Shown here one piece after another: positions 57,933 through 64,000 of a stretch of DNA of 64,000 bases. Position numbers and translations under genes: made by a program. The stretch's first letter is position 1, and the number at the start of each line of letters is the position of its first letter. Origin of the DNA: Ricinus communis (Eukaryota > Streptophyta > Magnoliopsida > Malpighiales > Euphorbiaceae); assembly GCF_019578655.1 (NCBI RefSeq), contig NC_063258.1, positions 19,348,802-19,412,801 on the forward strand, given 5' to 3'. Under the pieces are notes generated by a model, which searched no databases, had not been told where the DNA came from, and saw only the letters and a list, made by a program, of their open reading frames with translations.

Positions 57933-58829
57933 CATCCAATTCGACTTCCATAGGAAAGTTGAGGCCGAATTGGTTTTGGCACTCTTGCTTTTCAATTATC
58001 TATCAATCTTCATGGCCATGTGCAACATATCCTCCATCTCCATATAGTGTTGAAGCCCAACCACATTAGATATGTCTCGATTCAATTCATGCAATAACCT
58101 TACCATTGTTGCTTTGTGGTCTTCTTCCATGTTAGCCCGAATAATTGCAATCTCCATTTCTTTATAATATTCTTCAACACTCTTGGATCCTTGCACTAGA
58201 CATTGTAATCTACTGTGCAACTCTCTGTGATAATATTAAGGAATAAAACATTTCCTCATCACAACTTTCATCTCCTCCCCTATGGAAATAGGACGCTCTC
58301 GATTCCTCCTCCTACTTATCACAAGTCAATCCCACCAAATAATCACATAATTAGTAAATCCTACAGCAACAAGTTTTACCTTTCTCTCTTCCGAGTAGTT
58401 ATGGCAATCGAACACAAGCTCCACTTTCTTTTCTCACTCATGGTAAGCATCGGGATCGCTCTTCCCTTAAGAAATTGGGATTTTCATATTAATATTTCCC
58501 AAGTTCCCATCTACTCTCCTTGCTCCTCTTTCATCACTATCAAATCTGTCCCGGTATTGCATTAGACCCATGTTCCACCTCTTCAAAGTCATCGTAATCA
58601 TATTCTCCGTGGTCCATGTCATGGGTGTACCTCGGCCTCCCATTATATTGGTTGACATGCCTAGGATGCCCCCTTTGGAACTTGACTTCACTCTCTCCAA
58701 CCTCTCATCCATGCTCTTGAACCTTAGATTGAGCCGTTCCAAGGTCCCTTGTATAGCTTTCATGTACAATTTTAGGTCCACGTTCTCTGACTCCTCCTCC
58801 GTAATCCCTTTATCTTTACTTTGAGACAT
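57928..58829 (-). pseudogene. Chromovirus gag N-terminal part
   Basis: The start is probably ATG at 58829 (MSQSKDKGITEEESENVDLK). It continues through FKSMDERLERVKSSSKGG to about 58467. Then comes broken sequence and the frame 58220-57996, MHSRLQCLVQGSKSVEEYYK and MEMEDMLHMAMKIDR. At 57928 the nested element cuts it. The other side is at 48821. Confidence 0.8.
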
Positions 58830-59563
58830 TATGCAAATCTGCAAATAAAGAAATTTATTGTTCCTCACACACTCTATTACGTGTTTGTAGTAAAAAAGGG
58901 TCACATTCTCGTGTTTCACACAAATTGACTTTTACCCTCTTTTAGAGTGACAACTATTACCTTTTTCCACTCTAAATCTTTTATGTAGTTCTTGTAAGAA
59001 CTAAGTGTTTCTTAATCAAAACAGCCTTTTTAGAGCTCAATTGATACTAATCACTCAAAATCTTTATAAAGCTTAAGTAGCACGTTTTTAAGAAAAGCGG
59101 TTCAAAGGAGAATGTTAAGGTAAAAGTAAAATAACAAGTATGGTGTGAGGGTAGTGATATACCGTAGTAATAAATGATAAACAAGATAGCCTCAATAACT
59201 TGAATAAAATATCAATACTCACAAATGAAGAAATATAACAAACTTGAATTTTCTTTGAAGACCCGAAACTTTCTTACTTATACTATTCCTCTCTTTTCTT
59301 TTCTTTTCTCTATTTTTCTTTGTTTTTTTATCAATAACTAAATTGAAATAACTAAACTTGAATCAAAGAAACAAAGAACATGAATTGAAGGATCAAACTT
59401 TCAGACTTGGTGTATGGATGATAGATGGCAGCTAGGTTTTCAAAGGAATGGGTGAAAGAAAAAAGAAATTAAGGTTGTAAGACAAAATTTTAACATATAA
59501 ATAAGGAAGATATCAAAAGATAAATAAAACTTGATTTTGAGCCTATGTCTTGATACCAAATGA
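58830..59563 (-). other. Chromovirus leader with primer binding site
   Basis: The primer site at 59541-59558 reads TGGTATCAAGACATAGGC on the minus strand, initiator-Met type with changes. The remaining ~700 bases to the gag start are AT-rich with no gene. Confidence 0.65.
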
Positions 59564-59897
59564 TGTGATTCTTGATGGATTTTGCAAGAAACACGTTGTG
59601 AAATTATTGTCGAAAACGTCTAAAGTTAGATTCATGATAAGTCTCAAGATTAGAAAGAAGATCAGTGATAAGTCTCAAAGAATGCCATAAGAACAAGTCT
59701 TGATAAGTTCATAAGTTCTTAGAAGAACCAAGAATTGCATTCTCTCAACGGAATCAATAATAAAAATATTCATTAACTTGAACCATTCGGCTAGTGTGTT
59801 TAAATTGCCAAAGATACAACCTTAACTTCCTTTACACGTTTAGGAAGAAACTAGAATAGCAAAATAAAATTCAAAGACTAAATTAGAAGTCAAATCA
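59564..59897 (-). repeat. Short 5' LTR of the older chromovirus
   Basis: It runs from TGTGATTCTTG to GTCAAATCA, 334 bp, beside the primer site. The end at 59897 is set where the ~1-kb repeat begins. No second copy is in the window, so the length is inferred. Confidence 0.55.
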
Positions 59898-60172
59898 AAT
59901 TGATTTAAACATAAGGGTAGACAAAGAACACAAAAGAAAGGAAGAACACAATGGATAAGTCTATGCTCGGTAGTGTGAGTGTTGATAAGTCCACAAAATT
60001 TTTGAAAGAACCCATAACTTAATTATTTGCAAGGTAGAAAACTAAAATAATATACTAATTACCGTCAACTATTTGGTTGGATGCGGTTTTTATAGTGCAA
60101 AAGCGTGAATTCCACATGAAGAAGAAACTAGAAGCTAAATATAAATAAATAAAAAAATCAAAGATGAATAAA
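59898..60172 (+). repeat. Unclassified ~1-kb repeat, partial copy
   Basis: From 'aacataagggtagac' to 'gatgaataaa' it follows the unit of the array at 16463-18535, then an Athila LTR starts at 60173. The copy is bounded by transposable elements on both sides, so the repeat was there before them. Confidence 0.75.
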
Positions 60173-61600
60173 TGATAAGCATCATACTACACATGTTTTC
60201 ATGCCCGATTGTTCACTTTTTTATGCATGATTATCCCGTTTTATGCTAGAATCATCTGTCTTTTGTTTCCCTTTTTCGTTTCAGGTCATTTTCTAAGGAC
60301 ACCATCAGTAATCGAGGGAAATACGTGTGAATACGGAGCAAAATCCATCAAATTGGGCGAGAATAAGCACCCCGAGGGTTGAGCACGGCCTGCACTCCGG
60401 CCGTCTTGAATTATCAAGAGGATATCCCTAATTATGCCATTTCAGCACGACTTCCGTAGCCACCACAACCTCCAGCACGGCCTGTGCTGGATTAGCACCG
60501 CCTTGGGCACAGTTTGGAAGGAGTCGGCCGGCCTGAGACTCCACAGTTCAGCCTGACTGGACTCGGCCGTCTTGAATCAACTATATAGGCGATTTTGAAT
60601 TCTAATTGAAGAGGACGATTTTTGGACTCAATTCCAAGACACACACTTAATCAAATATTTCCTATACATCAATTGTAGACCTGGAGAGATCAATTTTCAT
60701 CAATTGAAGGGGGGATTCCACTTATTCCAACATCGATTGAAGATCAAGACAAACTTTGGGAGCATTCAAGAGGCAACTAGGGTTTGAGATTTTGAATTTG
60801 CAAATTTAGGGTTTCTCATTCAGCTTGAAAGAGAAGGGTGTACATACCTTTAATTTGTTTTTCCTTATTTTGTTCTTTAATTGCTTTGACTAAGAACATG
60901 AGCAGCTAGATCTTTTGAATCCATTAGGGTTCACCTTTGTTGATGGATTATGCTTAATTGTTAGTTTTTTATAATTGTCATTCTTGCAATCTTCTTGCTA
61001 TTCAGTAATAAAAGTTTGATGCAGTTAATTTGAGACGTTGGATTAATTGTTTATTAGGTTGTTTCTTGACATTGAGAAATGCTTGTTACAACTGGATTTT
61101 GAATAGTAAGGACTGGTAGTTAACACTTAGAGATGAGGTTGATTTACTCACCGGATTAAGAACTAACAACTCTTAATAGTCTTAAATCATACTTAATGCT
61201 AATTTGTAGTAATCTGATAGGAAGAGATTCCATTAGGTTAGTGCAGGTTTAGGAATCCGGTAAGCTCGAGAGAGGAACCGGGATTCAATTCAAGATTTAG
61301 GCACGGGTAAGCAAGATCGGCAATCCATAAAATTCATCTTTAGAATTCCATCACTTAGGCTCCCTTTTGGATTTATTTCTCTCTTTACAATTGTCTTTTA
61401 ATTGTCCATTGTTGTCCTTCATTTACTTAATTGCACTCATAACCATTAGCTGGTATGTTAGAACTTTCACACCCTATTTCAGACTAGATAGTAACTCTAG
61501 GTTCACCCGATCTCCAGGGATACGACCTTGATACTCACTAGTGCTAGGCTGCATCGGTAGGTTCACTGCCTTAGGTGTAGGTTGCATAAAGAGCCCATCA
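60173..61600 (+). repeat. 5' LTR of Athila element
   Basis: It runs TGATAAGCATC to GAGCCCATCA, 1428 bp, beside the primer site. A GC-rich block with AGCACGGCC and CGGCCGTCTTG words lies at 60385-60565. It is similar to 37439-38845 reversed. Confidence 0.8.
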
Positions 61601-61606
61601 AGTTTT

Positions 61607-61624
61607 TGGCGCCGTTGCCGGGGA
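61607..61624 (+). other. Primer binding site, tRNA-Asp type
   Basis: TGGCGCCGTTGCCGGGGA, a perfect form of the Athila primer site, six bases from the LTR. Confidence 0.9.
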
Positions 61625-61770
61625 CTATAACCGTGAACTAGAGTGAATTGTTTTTGTGTTAATTTAGTCATTATTTGTTTTATTCATTTATTCTTTATTT
61701 TTATTATTATTTATTATTATATTATTTTTGTTGATCGGTGGTTGTGTGGACTTTCGGTTTCAGGTAGTTT

Positions 61771-63174
61771 ATGACCAGGAGCTCAAACTCGAATCTTATA
61801 GAGCCTCTATCTGATCCAGAACGATCCCTCAGACTCTTAAGGAAGAGGTTGCAATTAGAAGAGGAGGAGATTGAGGTTGAGGTACCTGTGGATAGATTAG
61901 ACACGATGGAAAATCATGACCCCCACGCCGATGAGGATCAGAGGACGATGTACGAGTTTGCTCGACCATCTTTGGATGGGACGAAAACTAGTATAGTCAG
62001 ACCTGCTGTAGCGGCCAACAATTTTGAGATAAAGGCCAATGTTATCCAGATGATCCAACAAAGCGTGCAGTTTGGAGGATTGCCCAGCGAGGATCCCAAT
62101 GCACATATCTCCAACTTTTTGGAGATTTGTGACACATTCAAAATAAATGGAACAACCGATGATGCATTCGACTGAGATTGTTTCCATTTTCCTTGAGGGA
62201 CAGAGCAAAGAGATGGCTGCAATCTCTTCCACAACAGACGATCACCACCTGGAAGGCGTTGGCCGAAAAATTTTTATATAAGTATTTTCCTCCTGCTAAA
62301 ACTGCTAAACTTAGAAATGACATATCTTCTTTTGTGCAGTTTGATGATGAAAGCATGTACGATGCATGGGAGAGATTTAAAGTTCTTTTAAGATCTGCCC
62401 ACATCACGGATTGCCGGTGTGGATGCAGTTCGGACCTTCTACGGGTTGAACCTTACAACGAGGCGGATGGTGGATGCTTTGCGGCGGTGGGGCGCTAAAC
62501 AATAAGAGCCCGGCGGGCTCAGAACTTGATAGAGGAAATGGCCATGAACAACTATCAATGGCAATCCTCTAAGAGCCGACCAGGAAGATAGGGAGTGGTC
62601 AACCAAGTGGACTCTACAACCTTGGCGAGCTCAAGTGGAGCTTCTAGCCAAGAAGATCGACCAACTCAGGATGCCGGTTCATGCAAATGAACGTTGGCTG
62701 CGAAGTTTTGTGGTGGCCCGCATTACGGTCGCATCATGGGAGGTATGTTTGCTTCATCCTCTACTACTTTTCCATCTAATTCGCTATGTCTTTTGATGTT
62801 GAACAGGTTAATTATATGGGAATGCCCCAAGGTAGCGAACGATCCTTACGAATACATACAACCACGGGTGGCGCAATCATCCCAACTTGATTGGAGGAAC
62901 AATAACGCTCTGTGGTCCACTGGTTTTCGGAGACTTCATCAGTAACATTCACTGGACTGCACAAGCTCCTCCTCTACCGGAAAAGAAGTCAAATTTAGAG
63001 GAGCTTATGATGAAGTTTGTGACGTCTACGGAGATGAGGTTCCAACAAACTGATAGTGCACTTAGGAACCAGCAGGCCTCGATTCAGAACTTGGAGACCC
63101 AAATTGGCCAAATCTCTAAGATGTTGTCTGAGAGGCAGCAAGGAGCGCCATCACTGTGCGTTGAGGTAAGTTAG
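61771..63174 (+). pseudogene. Athila gag
   Basis: The start is MTRSSNSNLIEPLSDPERSL at 61771. The frame is open for 134 codons through YEFARPSLDGTKTSIVRPAV and [20 protein letters not shown], then a frameshift near 62170. It continues in 62178-62498 with [18 protein letters not shown] and [18 protein letters not shown]. Later pieces hold a CCHC remnant around 'FCGGPHYG' and an open coiled-coil-like part, FVTSTEMRFQQTDSALRNQQ. It lacks the stop codon of the 36126 copy. Confidence 0.85.
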
Positions 63175-63446
63175 TTTCAGCTCCTTCTAAGCCTGTTTTT
63201 GATGACGCCACTATTGATGTACAGATTAAGGCAAGCAGTAAGGTTAGGGAACCTGAGGGACAAAAGGTGAAATCAATTCCAGTCAGGGAATATCAACCTA
63301 AGATTCCTTATCCTGCTAGAGATAAACAAGCGAGCGAAAGAGCGATTCGATAAGTTTTAGATATTTTTAGACAACTGCATATTAACTTGCCCTTTATTGA
63401 TGCATTGGAGCAGATGCCGATGTATGCTAAGTTCTTAAAGGACATA
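63175..63446 (+). pseudogene. Athila pol start
   Basis: IPVREYQPKIPYPARDKQ and then INLPFIDALEQMPMYAKFLK match the region before protease seen at 12200-12360. One stop lies before DIFRQLH. The text ends at KDI, where an LTR begins at 63447. Confidence 0.75.
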
Positions 63447-64000
63447 TGATGTGTGCTACTCATGTTAGCTACAATCTAAGGCAGTGTACCTATCGATGCA
63501 GTCTAGCACTAATGGCGAGTATCAAGGTCGTATTCCTCGGGAAAGCGAAAGCCCAGAGTTACTCCTTTGTTCTTTGTTATATTAACCTAAAATGGATGAT
63601 GAATAAATTCTAAACTAACTATTAACTACAAGCTAAGTTCTAAGGGAGATGCAGGAGTAATTGATAAGTGAAATAATCAAGACAAGAAGACAAACCGAAA
63701 GGGAATCTAAACTAGTTGGCAATCAAACAAAAGATAAAGGATCGGTGAGTCTAATTATGCTACCCGTGGACGAATTCTTAATCAATTCGGTTTCTCTCTC
63801 GAGATAACCGAATTCCTAAACCTAATAACCTAAAGTTGGAATCTCTTCCTAACGATTGATTCTTAAATTAGCATTAAGCTTTAATCCGCCTCTATTAAGC
63901 TTTGTTAATTCTTAATCCGGCTAGTTAATTATCCTTATCTTTAATCGATTATTAACCAGTTCTTGTTATTCAAAGTTCCAATTGCCAAACGGATTTCTCA
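63447..64000 (-). repeat. Athila-type LTR, cut by window end
   Basis: It starts TGATGTGTGCTACTCATG and follows the 6937-8177 and 8792-10215 copies closely to the window end. It interrupts the pol of the element at 60173. Whether it is a solo LTR or one end of a full element cannot be seen. Confidence 0.85.

Larger units (their letters stand above)
46061..59897 (-). mobile_element. Older chromovirus, minus strand, split by a nested element
   Basis: In element order: short 5' LTR 59564-59897, primer site 59541-59558, gag 58829-57928, interruption by the Tekay-like element 48822-57927, gag zinc finger and protease (48821-48200), RT, RNase H and integrase finger, ending at about 46061 against LINE sequence. 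The integrase core and 3' LTR are lost. Protein motifs differ from the Tekay-like copies, so this is a different chromovirus clade with a short LTR. Confidence 0.8.
60173..63446 (+). mobile_element. Athila element, + strand, interrupted
   Basis: LTR 60173-61600, primer site 61607-61624, gag from 61771, then the pol start to 63446, where another LTR begins. It is in the same subfamily as the minus-strand element 31431-38845, with near-matching gag text. The rest lies beyond the interruption, outside the window. Confidence 0.8.

Overview
The window looks like a repeat-dense block of nuclear DNA from a eudicot-type flowering plant. It is AT-rich and shows no intact host gene. Nearly every recognisable coding stretch is a broken Ty3/gypsy polyprotein of two plant lineages: chromoviruses with a C-terminal chromodomain (Tekay/Del-like, primed by initiator tRNA-Met) and Athila/Tat elements (tRNA-Asp-type primer site, some with the Athila env-like ORF). 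A segment of plant mitochondrial origin (truncated nad3 and two mitochondrial-type tRNA genes) and one LINE ORF1 piece complete the picture. I cannot name the species.

Layout. 1-1.63 kb: copies of an unclassified ~1-kb repeat in opposite orientations. 1.83-8.34 kb: a 5'-truncated Tekay-like element on +, with a long LTR interrupted by an Athila-type LTR. 8.34-11.45 kb: Athila env-like fragment and 3' region, split by a solo LTR flanked by GCTAC duplications. 11.45-16.05 kb: Athila gag tail, protease, RT, RNase H and start of integrase, ending in a shortened LTR. 16.46-18.53 kb: tandem copies of the ~1-kb repeat. 18.54-20.04 kb: Athila/Tat-like remnant. 20.04-24.57 kb: Tekay-like element on -, keeping 5' LTR, gag, protease and part of RT. 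24.57-28.84 kb: internally deleted Athila on -. 28.84-30.63 kb: Ogre/Tat-like gag relic. 30.63-31.99 kb: chimeric LTR debris. 31.43-38.85 kb: an Athila on - that keeps gag, an integrase tail and the env-like ORF but has lost most of pol.

38.85-45.3 kb: mitochondrial-type DNA with a Ty1/copia RNase H fragment near its left edge. 45.3-46.06 kb: LINE ORF1. 46.06-59.90 kb: an older chromovirus on -, split inside gag by a complete 9.1-kb Tekay-like element (48822-57927) with both LTRs and matching TCTTT target duplications. 59.90-60.17 kb: another copy of the ~1-kb repeat, into which an Athila on + (60.17-63.45 kb) has inserted. That element is itself interrupted at 63447 by another Athila-type LTR running off the window.

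Relative timing can be read from the nesting: ~1-kb repeat, then chromovirus and Athila insertions, then the Tekay-like element, with solo-LTR formation and deletions throughout. No element shows an uninterrupted polyprotein, so none looks autonomous. I did not find a convincing new biological system. The best leads are the organelle-derived block, the uncharacterised ~1-kb repeat, GC-rich palindrome blocks shared by Athila LTRs, and short templated insertions at junctions.
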